A DNA stretch of 64,000 nt from Anthonomus grandis grandis. Its lineage: Eukaryota; Arthropoda; Insecta; Coleoptera; Curculionidae. Location of the stretch: NCBI RefSeq assembly GCF_022605725.1, contig NC_065549.1:42051690-42115689 (forward strand), read 5' to 3'. Shown in pieces: positions 1-9,935 of this stretch. The stretch's first letter is position 1; the number at the start of each line of letters is the position of its first letter. Made by a program: the position numbers and the translations under genes. A model generated the notes under the pieces. The model did no database searches and was not told the origin of the DNA. It saw only the letters and a program-made list of their open reading frames with translations.

Positions 1-1103
1 GGGTGTGGACGGCTAACTAAGGAAAAATTTGCCGAATTACTTGGCTTTACTTGGCAAGAGTCTATGGTTTCTAGCAATATTATATCTGGATTTAAAAATA
101 CTGGCGTATACCCAGTTGATCGAAACAAATTACCACAAAATGAATTTACACCAGAAGACTTGGCCAAATACGTAGCTGCCCTCAAAACTCCGAAATCTGT
201 AACATCCGATGCTATTATTATCCAACCAGTATCCTCCAAATCAACTGTTGTTGCAATTTCTGAACCAAACCCACTTCTACCCACGGTCGACGATCAAATG
301 CCTTCAACTTCATCATGTTGTAGTCAACATCATTCAGTGTCATCTGCTGAAAGCCGACAGCAGCCTTCTACATCGTCAACTGATTACCAAAAATTATTAG
401 TGGCATTTACCCATAGTCCACAACCATCGACGTCATCGTCTATCAGTAAATCGACAGAAATTACCAACATTTTCTTGCCACTCAGCCGCCGTGAAGATAT
501 TGTTGAAGAGAAAAAACATGTCATACCGAGATTAAAGCAACAAAGATATGGAGAGGTATTAGCAACCAACCAAGTCTTGGAAAGACTAAGAGAAGCAGAA
601 GAGAAGAAGAAAAATAAAGGAAAAAAAAGGCTAATTCGAAAACGGACAATAAAAAGTTAGAGCTGAAATTGAAAAAAATGAGAAGTGAACCAGTTGCAGA
701 GTCGGAAAGTTCTGATGGAGAAATAAGTCTAGGTGATACTGATGATGAAATAGATTGGGCAGAACCGGAAAAACAAGATATAGAGCTTAAAACAGTCGAG
801 AGTTCAGACTTGTCCACAGGGAAATTTATTCTTGTGCAGTACAAAGGTGGAAAGAGAAAGACTACTCTTTTTAAATATGTGTGTTTAATTGAAGCTGTGA
901 ATGAAAAATTAACGGAAATCAAAGTGACTGGTCTTAAAACCTGGGATGCATCAAAAATGATTTTCAACATTGTTGAAACTGATGTCAGTTATATAACCTT
1001 GAATCAAATCATTGGTGTGCTTCCCGATCCTGGCATTCAAATGAAGGGAGAGAGAATACTATACAACTTTCCAGCAATAGTTCCTGTTTATGAGCAAAAC
1101 TAA
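1..1103 (+). pseudogene. C-terminal part of a pogo/Tigger-type DDE transposase, frame-broken
   Basis: Open from base 1 to a stop at 658-660, then reopened in another frame at 669-1103, so the 5' part lies outside the window and one frameshift separates the pieces. The first piece carries the stretch GFKNTGVYPVDRNKL, the signature that follows the DDE catalytic domain in pogo/Tigger-like transposases. Ser/Thr-rich linkers with repeated PSTSS and a basic tail (KKKNKGKKR) follow. The second piece is an acidic stretch and then a compact tail (near GKFILVQYKGGKRKTTLFKY) that I also see at 43728-44392. Seen: motifs and frame break. Known: cut-and-paste transposase acting on its own ends. Inferred: inactive, because of the frame break. 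The catalytic aspartates are not in the window, so the family call rests on the C-terminal signature. Confidence 0.66.
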
Positions 1104-1277
1104 TTTTTTATACCTATAATATTATTATAATTACATACTTAGAATAAATTTCTTTGATTAGGGTTCTCAAAAATAGTTTAGTTTTAGTTAAAATAAACAG
1201 AACTGTTGGAAAATATTTACTTTTATCTCGCTTTTTTATTTATATTGCAAGCAAAACCTTTAAGGTCACATTATTTT

Positions 1278-1437
1278 GGGGTAAATGTAAACACGACTTA
1301 TATCAAAAAATATTTTGCTACACAGCGACTTTATATAGTTCGTTTACATTTGCCCTAGGTTTTTTTCTGGTAGAGTAAATGTGTCAAGAGATGCTTGTTT
1401 ACAATTACCCCTAAACAGTAGGGGCAAATGTAAACGG
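1278..1437. repeat. Iterated 15-bp motif downstream of the pogo-type remnant
   Basis: GGGGTAAATGTAAAC at 1278-1292 recurs as GGGCAAATGTAAAC in reverse at 1342-1355, as a variant in reverse at 1397-1412, and forward at 1420-1436. A weaker forward half is at 1373-1383. The last two full copies face each other and could form a hairpin. Position just after the transposase tail suggests subterminal transposase-binding sites; that role is inference. Confidence 0.6.
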
Positions 1438-1589
1438 ACAAGCATGTTGAATATATTTTTTTATCTTAATGTGACTTGTAATTACAAAAAACCACTAGTA
1501 ATTATCAAAAAAGATACTATGACCTATGTGACTGCTAATTTACATATATAACATAATGCGTGATGTGCATAAAAATCGTTTAGCAAGTC

Positions 1590-1935
1590 AAAACATTAAA
1601 TATTGTCCACAATTGCTTCAATTGACCCTATTTACAATGGCCTACCTGCACAAATTAAAGATTTAGGCATAGCCTCTTTTAAGTCTAAATTTAAAAAATT
1701 TTTGGAGACTGCTGATATTTTAATATGGGTGTAACTTTGATGGTTGGTTGGTTCTCTGAATCATTTTTGTTCAAATTTTTATTTTTAAGAAAATTGTGTG
1801 TTGAAAAATGTCCTTTTATTATTTATTGTGGTGGTTATTAAAACACGCCTAGAGGTACTTTCCACCTTTGTATGTATATATAATAGATGTAAGTTATTTG
1901 GTGCATACAATAAAGATTATTTTATTTTGTTTTTT
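1590..1935 (+). pseudogene. 3' end of a non-LTR retrotransposon (reverse transcriptase C-terminus)
   Basis: A frame around 1630-1733 reads IYNGLPAQIKDLG followed by SFKSKFKKFLE and a stop. This is the usual end of jockey-type ORF2 proteins (compare LP..I....FK..LK at the ends of the other LINEs here). An untranslated stretch follows, ending near AATAAAG at about 1911. Only the last 40 or so residues can be read, so the family cannot be named. It lies downstream of UBIAD1 exon 1 on that gene's strand, probably within its first intron. Confidence 0.48.
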
Positions 1936-2594
1936 TATTTTAAACAAAACTAATGTCATCCAAGTTGCTACAATGAAATGTATCAACAAGGTAAGGGGTA
2001 GTATATAGAAATTTGTTATTATATAGGGAGTATGTGTGCTTAATATTATTTTGCAACTCAATTTCTTTCTGATAGAAAAAATATTTTTATAAAATTATTA
2101 GAGTGAACCACCCCTCAGATGGTAAGGGGTATTGGATGGAATACAAAAATTAGTGATTATATAAATAAATAAATAATTCTTCATTTTCCAACAAAATCAT
2201 TATAAAAGGTACTCATCAAATTGGAGCAAAGTGGTTGGGGTGAAACTGCCGCCAACCCTTAAAAGATAAAAAGACACTGTATTCTACCTCAGGTAGTAGG
2301 TTTGTACATAAAATTTTGACTGCCAAAAAATAGCTGCTAGCTTCAGACCGGTATCTTAATTTGGTTTTTATGTAAACTATTTCTTTCTGAGACCACATAG
2401 CATGTAAAATCACTTTTGTCAGAGTTTAGTGTCAATAAGCTAACTTGCCAAATAGAAAACTTTACTAAAGCATATACTTAGAATAGAGTTTTAGAGGTGT
2501 CTAGTGTTATGTGGGGATACCCATCATTCTTCTATGCTATGGTGCAGAAAATGCCAGAAATGTGTAGAGCTTTAAGGAAACTTATTTTACTTAC
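1936..2594. other. Intron sequence of the UBIAD1-like gene, nothing recognised
   Basis: AT-rich with scattered stops in every frame. It continues the first intron of the minus-strand gene whose donor is at 2589-2594. I see no exon of the prenyltransferase here. Confidence 0.45.
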
Positions 2595-2907
2595 CTTTCA
2601 CATAATCAAAATAAGTGTTAACGACGTTGCCAGCACCGTGTACAGATACTACAGTAAAAATGGTAAAAATCAAAGTCAAATAGTTAAAGTCTGTTGCTCC
2701 AGGATATTTATATGCTATTGTTGAACCTAATAATGTAGGCATAAGACTAGCACTTAATGACCAGGGTCTTAAAGCCAGGACATAACTAGACAGCTTCATA
2801 AGACCAGATGATTTAGTTGTAGGAGCTTTGGACTCTGTATTCTTAATTTCACCATTTGCAGTTCCATCCTTTTTTACTAGGTCAGTATCTGGTTGTTCCA
2901 CTGGCAT
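2595..2907 (-). CDS. UBIAD1-like prenyltransferase, first coding exon only
   Basis: The exon starts at ATG 2907 and ends at a GTAAGT donor (2589-2594), giving 104 residues plus one base (phase 1). Residues 1-35 are polar and probably cytosolic. LALRPWSLSASLMPTLLGS (44-62) and the hydrophobic run at 76-92 fit the first two membrane helices of UbiA-superfamily enzymes. HGAGNVVNTYFDY (90-102) is the first prenyl-diphosphate-binding motif, with N97 and D101 placed as in UBIAD1 (fly heixuedian). The family moves a prenyl chain onto menadione to make menaquinone-4 in ER/Golgi membranes. Full-length members are about 330-340 aa, so roughly two thirds of the protein lies left of the window. No later exon was found in 1-2594. 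Confidence in the family is high because the motif and helix spacing match. Confidence 0.85.
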
Positions 2908-3340
2908 ACTTATAATTTTTTGAGTTAAATACTTCCTTTTTTAAGGTTAATTGCAGTTTTACGCACCTTAGGATCTAGCAGATGCGATTTTAGAAGAATT
3001 AATTTTACTTTTCTGGATAAATTTTGAATTTCCTTAATAATGTTTACTTTTTCTTGACATTTTTTGAGAATTAAAAATAAAGTCACATAACCTTAAATTA
3101 ATCCGAACGATGACAGATGGCAGACTTTGACGGATAGTAGAGATGGCTTTAAAGGAGGATTGTTGTAGCGCACAATTTTTTGTAGATGCGCAATAATCGG
3201 TAATGAAACGCCACTAATACGGATTTTCGTGTTATCTAGAGAAATTTTTTTTGTTTTTGGGTTTTTTAAGATTTTCGACATATCTTTTGATCTATCTTTG
3301 TAAATGAATTATGGTCATCTACATAATGATAATATTAATA
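2908..3340. other. Upstream region of the UBIAD1-like gene
   Basis: Should hold the 5' UTR and promoter of the minus-strand prenyltransferase gene. No TATA box or initiator could be singled out. The short antisense frame at 3093-3281 has no recognisable content. Confidence 0.35.
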
Positions 3341-4240
3341 GTAATAAATAATAATAATAAGCCTTTATTTCCAAAAGGCAACTTGCCCAATAACAAGAAA
3401 CAGTTGCAAAACAATAAAGAACATAATTTAAAGAAAAAAAAAATACAAAACAAACCTAAAAAAAATAAAAGAAAAGAAAAAAAGTAAAGTCACAATCTCA
3501 AGAGTTATCCAAAAAATTAGAACAAATAACTATTAATATGATATAAAAACCCAAATATAAAAGTTTAACAAGATAATCACATATTCAACAAAATTAAATT
3601 AAATTAACTGCAATATACCTACTAACTATAACTTAAACACATGGCTCTTAATCCCAAGAGTAATGATCGACCAAGATATCGACAATCACATGAACCGGAG
3701 AGAAATTGATATCACACGTGACAGATCCGATTAAATGTAGCGCATGTTGTATATAGTGGCGATTTCAACAGGATGTTAGTGTGAGCCTTGGCAGAAAGAA
3801 TGTTAGGGGATGTCTAACATTAAGCCTAGGCACCATGAAACGTACACCAGAAAGAAGTATAGGACTATCAGTTAATCCATTCAGTAACCCATGCAGGAAT
3901 TTCACAGTGAAGATCATTCTTCTGAGATGTTTGGATGTAGATTGAAGCGTTCCAATAGTTGCCCATGATTAAACCCTCTTTAATCTCACAAAGCAACAGA
4001 AAACATCTTAATGTAATGTCTTAATGTAGATTCCAAAGTAAAACTCTGAGAACTTCTAATTATGAACCCAAGCCTTTTCAGAGCTGACTTGACTATGTTT
4101 TTGAAGTGTGGAACGCATGTAAATTCAGAATTAAAGGTGATACCACAGATGTAAATAGCTCCGCAGCTATTTACATCGTGCGGAGCTATTTACATCTGTG
4201 GTGATACCAAGATCAGTAATTTGCTCTAATCTACTCAAAA
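3341..4240 (-). mobile_element. 5'-truncated LINE of the G family
   Basis: On the minus strand this matches, piece by piece, the end of the LINE at 39340-41689. The run ending in a TTATTATT tail (3341-3362), the 3' UTR phrase TTATTGGGCAAGTTGCC, and coding sequence for the reverse-transcriptase C-terminus back to about 4240 all line up. It is 5'-truncated, as expected from incomplete target-primed reverse transcription, and holds many differences from the 39340 copy, so it is older. A palindrome interrupts it at 4145-4199, and the pogo-type element begins directly beyond its 5' end. Confidence 0.85.
4145..4199. repeat. 55-bp palindrome inside the LINE fragment, flanked by a 9-bp direct repeat
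   Basis: ACAGATGTAAATAGCTCCGCA and its inverted copy flank a short centre. The LINE sequence stops at GGTGATACC (4136-4144) and resumes with the same nine bases at 4200-4208, so the palindrome is an insertion with a duplicated target. A templated or fold-back event during repair is the alternative. Confidence 0.75.
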
Positions 4241-4242
4241 TA

Positions 4243-5560
4243 CAGTATAACCTCGACTATCCGAACACGCTTTTATCCGAATATCCGATTAGCCGAACCA
4301 ACAAATTTTTGGTCATTATCCGAACCCTTTTGATTAACCGAACAGTGGCGTCAATTTGCAGGTCTCGACTCGTCAGTTTCTCGGGTGTTTGCTTTGGTCG
4401 TTTTATTCATTAGTTGGATTAGATCAGCGGATGGGTACACGACACGTTAAGCGGCGTGTTACGTACATGTTCTAGACGGTTTTAGTACATACAGTGTTTA
4501 ATAAAAAGACTATGTTCCTGAGGTAACACAATTAGGTATATGCACTGCAAATATGTCAAAGAGAAAACGCATTTGTTTAAAGTTGAGTGATAAAGTCACA
4601 ATTTTAAAAAGTATTGACGCTGGTGACAATGTGTCAAATTTAGCTACTAAGTAGGTATGGTGTTGGTAAATCTACGATCTGTGATATAAAGAAGAACCGC
4701 ACAAAACTTTTGCTAGCTTGAATAGTGGCCCTGGAAATCGAAAGAGTCTAAAGTTAAGTGCTAATCCTGACGTAGAGAAGGCGGTTTACACCTGGTTCTT
4801 GCAGGAGAGGTCTAGAGGTAAAATATCAATGCATAAATGTTTTTGAAACTTACGATTTTTTAAAAATTAAATTACAGGTACACCAGTGTCTGGGGAAATT
4901 ATTTGTGAAAAGGCAAAATATTTTTACCAGCAACTGCGTGGTAATAATACGTTTAAAGCTATCTCAAGGTAGCTCCAAAATTTTAAGCAGAGTTTTGGAA
5001 TTCGACAGCTTTCTATTTCCGGGGAAAAACTTTCCAGTGACCTCTCTGCAGTAGATCTCTACAGTAGAAAGTGGGCTATTTTGGAAAATGTTGCCTCAAA
5101 AAACATTGGTTTATAACCAGGAAAATTCAGCTCCAGGCAGAAAACAAAATAAAGAACGGATAACATTTATGCCTTGTTCAAATGCTTCAGGTAGCCACAA
5201 GTTAAAATTACTGGTTCTTGGTAAATCAAAGAGGCATTCATTTAAAAGCCAGCGTTCATTTAAAACCAGCGTTCAGATTCAGTAAAAACCAGCGTTCATT
5301 TAAAAGCCATTACATTACATTCCTGTAGTTTACATGGGTAACAAGAGAAATTTTCACAGAATGGTTTCACACGTGCTTTGTCCCCGCCGTACGTCAAAAA
5401 ATGCATGACTTGGGTTTACCTGAAAAAGCACTGCTACTCCTTGATAATGCACCTGGACATCCAGAAAATTTATCCAGCGAGGATAAATTTATTTTATAAT
5501 TTATTTAAAAAATCATTTCGTGTAAATGTGTATAGTGAATTTAAATTCAATTCACATTTT
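4243..5560 (+). mobile_element. Degenerate Tigger/pogo DNA transposon, 3' end missing
   Basis: It begins at a TA (4241-4242) followed by CAGTATAACCTCGACTATC, the classic pogo/Tigger terminal repeat. A coding start at 4553 gives MSKRKRICLKLSDKVTILK and, after a stop, GVGKSTICDIKKN, which is the N-terminal CENP-B-like helix-turn-helix. Later pieces in shifting frames include TPVSGEIICEKA, VYNQENSAPGRKQNKERITF (around the DDE core) and LLLLDNAPGHPENLSSED (5430-5480), which holds the second catalytic Asp. There is a possible intron with AG at about 4877. A short repeat (AACCAGCGTTCATTTAAAA) has expanded at 5240-5310 inside the gene. No 3' terminal repeat was found, so the right end is lost. Many stops and frame changes show it is dead. 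Confidence 0.8.
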
Positions 5561-5769
5561 TTTGTCAAAAGTGTAGTCTAAGATTATATTTTGTGCAAGA
5601 AAAGAATCAAGCACAATTGTTGAGCGGTCAATGTATTATATATATATATAGTTTTTTCTATATCTATGCATAAAAAATTAAAAAATTTTGAATTTTTGGT
5701 AGTCTTTATATTGCAAATAAAGAAAAAATATACCAAAATATGTTTTTTTATTAAAAATAAAACTTGCCC

Positions 5770-5945
5770 GATTAAGGGTTAAAATCGCCCACTATTATTA
5801 CATTATGGTTTAGCTTTGATATTAAAAGTGTAAACTGATCCAGAAATTGCTCGAAAATTACAGATGTGATAGATGGTGGGATGTACAAAACAATTATGTA
5901 AAATATCTGTAACTTAATAGTAAATTGATATAGTAATTATGATAC
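5770..5945 (-). pseudogene. LINE endonuclease-domain fragment
   Basis: Read on the minus strand one frame gives IIVLYIPPS and then NHNVIIVGDFN, separated by about 25 residues. This is the spacing of the YxPP and GDFN motifs in the apurinic-type endonuclease of jockey/CR1 LINEs. Nothing before or after is readable, so this is an isolated, highly decayed piece. The family is not assignable. Confidence 0.55.
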
Positions 5946-6189
5946 TTTAAGACTTTTGAGATAAAACTTCTTTACGCACACTTGAGTTGGGGAATAAGCT
6001 GGCGAATGCGTTACGAAAAGTGTGATCGGGCGAGGTTAATTAGGTAGTTGAGACGGAGCTATGAGTTAGTAGAGATAGAAAGAGAGAGCCGTGCGCGCGC
6101 ACATTTTCTTTCTCTCTTCTTCTCATAGCCAGTCCATGGAATATACAGTACTAGCTTAGCAACGACCGGTCATGTAACATCCCTTTACA

Positions 6190-6786
6190 TAACTGTCGGG
6201 CACGAACGACTCTGATTGGTGCGACAAAAACAAGCTTGATTTAAGTTGAATCGGGATCATTTTACTTTCGAGCCAGAAAGGGAACTTCGAGAAATTGCTG
6301 TTTGCAGTGTGGCTGAGGTTAATTTTCCTTGTAACGGTACCCAAATTTCTGATGAGCTTGCTATTCCGCTGCAAACTGTGCTCAAGTGCTATAAATTGCG
6401 GACTACTTAAGACATTTTTGATGAGGATCAGGTGAAACGGATAGAATTTTGCGAAGAAATGATGGAAAGGGCAAACATAAATCCTACATTTATAGAAAAT
6501 ATTTTACTCACTGACGAGTCGTCTTTTCCTATTCATGGTCGTCACAGTCTATCTGTTGCCGTCAGTTACTCAACAGAAAATAAACGCGAAAAGCACGCGA
6601 GGGTTTATTCATTTTATATGGTCTCCTAGATCTCCAGATTTATCCTTTAATGATTTTTTCCTTTGGGGATACCTCAAAGAGACCGTCTATCAGCATAAAC
6701 ATGAACGTGCTAATACTTTGGAAGAGCTTCGTGCAAAAATAGTTCATGCCACAAACAATATCCCAATCGAAATGTTGGAATCTTGA
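6190..6786 (+). pseudogene. IS630/Tc1-mariner-type transposase, internally deleted
   Basis: A frame around 6292-6400 reads GTQISDELAIPLQTVLKCYK, a helix-turn-helix of the insect IS630/Tc1-like transposases. 6432-6629 gives RIEFCEEMMERANINPTF and then ILLTDESSF, which carries a catalytic Asp. 6607-6786 gives SPRSPDLSFNDFFLWGYLKE, the block with the last acidic motif in a PDLxxxDFFLWG context, and ends IPIEMLES. About 100 residues between TDESSF and SPRSPDL are missing, and stops and frame changes break the rest. Seen: motif order. Known: TA-inserting cut-and-paste transposase. Inferred: inactive remnant. Confidence 0.66.
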
Positions 6787-6794
6787 AATGTCGT

Positions 6795-7246
6795 TTTCTT
6801 GTCTTTGATGATTGTTTTCTTCATTGTTTGTCTCACATTTGCAATTATTTACTACAGTGCCCTTTTGCCCAAATTTTGTAAGAGTTCTGCAAACAAGTCT
6901 GAAATTTCTCGGTAACTGTGGCCTTGGTAAAACCATTTAACCATTAGTACTTTTTTTTTAATGTAGAATTTTAATGCAGTGAACTTATTATGACAAATTA
7001 TATGATGTTCATCACCAGTCAAGATAATAAATTTTGGCTTGCATACCTGTAAATACAAGGCAATAAAAAAAAGGCAAATTTTCGTAAAGATTTTTGGCTG
7101 TTAGTCCTAAACGGACAAACCAAAAATAATTAAAGTTATCTTGTTGGTTGACGATTTTAGTAATCTTTAAATTATTCTAATAAATTTTTTCTCTGAAATA
7201 ATTACATGGGGTTTCCTATGACCCCCCTCTTGGTGCAACACCCTGT
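6795..7246 (-). mobile_element. 5' end of a second IS630/Tc1-type transposon, facing the first
   Basis: On the minus strand, ACAGGGTGTTGCACCAAGAG begins at 7246 and resembles a terminal repeat of this superfamily. Downstream a frame reads KVLMVKWFYQGHSYREISDL followed by KGTVVNNCKCETN, an N-terminal helix-turn-helix segment. The reading runs straight into the antisense of the plus-strand fragment near 6790. The two pieces therefore sit tail to tail, which needs either two insertions or one inversion. No catalytic motif remains. Confidence 0.42.
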
Positions 7247-7283
7247 ATGTAATTGGGTTTCCATACAGGTACAGACATTACAT

Positions 7284-7289
7284 TTTATT
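7284..7289 (-). promoter_or_regulatory. Poly(A) signal of CTU1
   Basis: AATAAA on the minus strand (TTTATT at 7284-7289), about 40 bases after the CTU1 stop codon at 7326-7328. Confidence 0.7.
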
Positions 7290-7325
7290 GTGATCACATC
7301 TTTATAATAAATATTATTGGAAATC

Positions 7326-7594
7326 TTATGCTGGATTACTTAAACATATACAACTATTTCCCTCGTTTCGAGAACACATGTCTCCTGACCCACAATTTTC
7401 CGTAAGTTTTTTCTTTTCTTCTAACATTCGCTTCACTTTACTGCTTTTTCCTATACCTAAGCGGGGCAGACCTTTATTCAAGCCTTCCAAGAGAATGCAG
7501 GCTTTGCATACATCTTGCGAAGACACATAGTTGCATCTTGTACATCTAGTTAAGGTTGGAACTTTAGCGGATTCATGCAGTTTTAGGTCTTCAC
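7326..7594 (-). CDS. CTU1: CTU1, exon 5 (C-terminal zinc region and stop)
   Basis: The acceptor AG at 7595-7596 joins in phase to exon 4 (GGT codon split 1+2). The exon reads GEDLKLHESAKVP and then CTRCNYVSSQDVCKAC, a four-cysteine zinc site (C281, C284, C293, C296). LLEGLNKGLPRLGIGK follows, the conserved closing motif of the CTU1/Ncs6 family. A family-unlike tail of about 40 residues (EEKKKLTENCGSGDMCSRNE) ends in TAA 7326-7328. The 7.8 kb intron before it contains LINEs A and B and a MITE. Confidence 0.92.
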
Positions 7595-7734
7595 CTAAAA
7601 TAAAGCAAAAAATACTAAAAATTATGATTAATTCAAATATATTTATTGTCTAACAGGAATCTAATCCTAATCACTAAGACGATATATCAAAATATAAGTA
7701 ATAACAATTCATATGAATATATGAATATGAAACA

Positions 7735-8640
7735 TGAAAAATAATAATAATCATATGATAAAATAATAATAATAATAGGTAATCATAAAATCTGTTGAAG
7801 AAAAAAATATATATAAGAGGCATATTAATTAAATAGGTTTTCGATATTACTTGACAATAATTTTTTTAAATGACGAGAAAACATATTGAAGAGATCGACA
7901 TCCAGACTCAAATGGACCAAGTTAAACCAAGAGCATGCTCTGTATAAAGACTCTTTCTTTGCTAAATTTGTGCTATATGTTTGTAAGTAAAAAATGTTTT
8001 GTCTTCTAGTATTAATGTAAGGCACAACAAAGTGTAGAGCTGCTAGCAATTCCGGGCAGTTAATACGACCATTACACAATTCGAAAAGAAAAAGGGAAAG
8101 CATATTGAATCTGCTGAGTAACAAATGCTGATCGTATCCTTGTCTCGGATAAACTCCATCAGTTTCAAAAGCGATATGCTTTAGAAATTTACGTTGAATA
8201 AATTCAAGTGTAACAATGTGAACGGTATAGTTTGGATACCAGAGTGGAGCCTCATAAAGTAATCACGGTTTTATTAGGGAATTAAATAAGATGATTCTTC
8301 TATATATATTAGTGAAGTATGATGTACCTCTTAAAACCAAGAGATTTTAAAGATGACTATGATATTATCGGCATGATTGCAAAAGTTAAGCTTCTTGTCA
8401 ATAGTAACACCCAAATCACGAACATAATCACAGTTAGAAGGAATTGTACCATTTAATGTATAGTCGAAGCTAATTTATATCTTTTTACAGTTTTCAATAT
8501 TGAGGGGAAGCCTATTAATCTTGCACCAGTTGTAAATTAATATAATTTTGGAGAAGCAAACAGTCATCTCAATTAGTTACAATGCGAAATATCTTTAGGT
8601 CGTCAGCAAACAGAAGACTATTGCTTAATTTTTTTATGAG
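7735..8640 (-). mobile_element. 5'-truncated LINE 3' end in CTU1 intron 4
   Basis: On the minus strand, with frame changes, the order is SLLFADDLKIF (YxDD box, near 8600), GTIPSNCDYVRDLGVTID, LEFIQRKFLKHIAFETDGVY, and the closing block at 7825-8124 (LCNGRINCPELLAALHFVVP). A TTATTATTATTATT-type tail follows near 7740. The domain order is that of the palm, thumb and C-terminus of a jockey-like reverse transcriptase. The C-terminal block resembles but is not the same family as LINE G. It begins just upstream of the active-site motif, so endonuclease and fingers are missing. Confidence 0.75.
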
Positions 8641-9044
8641 AAAAGTAATTATATTAAAAATATAAACTATTACAATCTTGGGCTAGTCTTCTTTTTGGGC
8701 TGACAATCAGTAGTTTGGTTTGCAATTTTAAAGATACAAGGGGATTATTACCTGTCGATTATTTTAATTGTTTTTTTTCGGATTCTTCGGATCAATTATT
8801 GTCAGACGTTGTAAAATGCTAAATATTAAAATGTGTCTTCATCTTTTTAATATTTTGATTTTGTCAATCTTGCAAGTGATTTCTATTTAAATTTCATTGT
8901 GTTTAGACTAAAATTTTTGATTTTGGGCCTGATGATGCTCTAGTTAGAGCGAAATACGCGTAGCCATTTATTATATTGTAACAAAATTTAGGAACACACT
9001 TTTATTGGCAACGTCAAAAACTCTAACCTGATTCACGTTGACTA
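8641..9044. other. Intron spacer holding a hammerhead-like motif
   Basis: Between two LINEs. Apart from the structured motif at 8925-8966, I see no coding potential. The surrounding sequence could be the terminal region of a Penelope-like element, which is inferred only from that motif. Confidence 0.35.
8925..8966 (+). ncRNA. Hammerhead-ribozyme-like motif (Penelope-type), candidate
   Basis: The order is GGGC, CTGATGA (8929-8935), an extra T, stem GCTCT-AGTT-AGAGC (8937-8950), GAAA (8951-8954), palindromic TACGCGTA, then GCC. This is the core of a type I hammerhead with a minimal stem III, and GGC/GCC could form stem I. Penelope-like retroelements are known to carry such ribozymes. Weak points are the extra T before stem II and the short stem I. 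A close relative lies at 52803-52840 on the minus strand. Confidence 0.5.
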
Positions 9045-9935
9045 GTACAAACTGACTAAACAATTAAAACTGAATAAAATGTCAAAACTTTTTCTGTACT
9101 GTTGATAAGTTTGGTGATGCCTCAGTTGAACGGATTTTTGAGTGTTCGTAGTGTTTTTGTAAATTGTTTAATATGTACGTTATTTGTATATACCGCCCGC
9201 CCTCTGGGGATATCAGTGTGTTTCTTGACAGGTTAGATTGTCTTCTGTCCCAGCTCCCTATTCACTCGCGTGTTATCTTGGCTGGAGATTTTAATATTAA
9301 TTATTCAGAGCCGCAAAGAATTTCTCTTGATGGAATCTTCAAATCATTTGCAGTCACCATGCATGTTAATGCACCCACTCGTATTTCGTTCTCTTCATCG
9401 ACCACTATTGATTATTTCTGCAGTAATTTGGATGATGTTACCTGTTCAGTGCACTTAGTGGGTATATCGGATCACGAGGGGGTGTATGTCCAATTTCCTG
9501 GTGACTTTAAAAACAAATCTGGCCGCCGCATTGGGAGAGTGTTTAGTGGGAACAATTTGAATTTATTTTCTCAATTCATTTCTTCTGTTAACTGAAATGC
9601 AATTCGGGCTGCTCCACAACCATTTTCTTCCCTTTATTATACATTACGTGATAAAATAAATATCTGCTTTCCCTTGGTTAGACTTAAATCCAAGAGACGA
9701 AAACCATGGATCACCGCGGGACTAAAAACATCTGCCCAAAATTTGCGATGCTTAGCAAGACTTCGCAAATCTATTGACAATCAATTCATCCGATCTTATT
9801 TTCAGGATTATGGGAAAATTTATAGGCATCTGATAAAAGTCAGAAAGGAACTGTATTACAATGAGCGCTTAGATTCGTCCGATAACAAACAGAAGGAAAG
9901 TTGGTTAATTATTCATCAAAAAATGTGTCCACAAT
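9045..9935 (+). mobile_element. LINE A, 5' half (endonuclease), split by LINE B
   Basis: A jockey-like ORF2 truncated at its 5' end. Similarity to LINE C starts around VDKFGDASVERIF (about 9100). It continues through YRPPSGDISVFLDRLDCLLS, LAGDFNINY and the GISDHEGVY block to a stop at 9593-9595, all parts of an apurinic-type endonuclease. After a frame shift the linker reads KRRKPWITAGLKTSAQNLR and ends near 9935, where LINE B begins. LINE B shares about the same ORF plan, so the break is placed by comparing both with LINE C. Several stops show the copy is dead. Confidence 0.8.

Noticed and set aside
521..970. 149-aa minus frame
   Set aside because: Antisense of the pogo-type transposase tail; Ser/Phe-rich from complementing Lys/Glu codons.
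5630..5660. TATATA run as promoter
   Set aside because: Simple repeat without a downstream gene.
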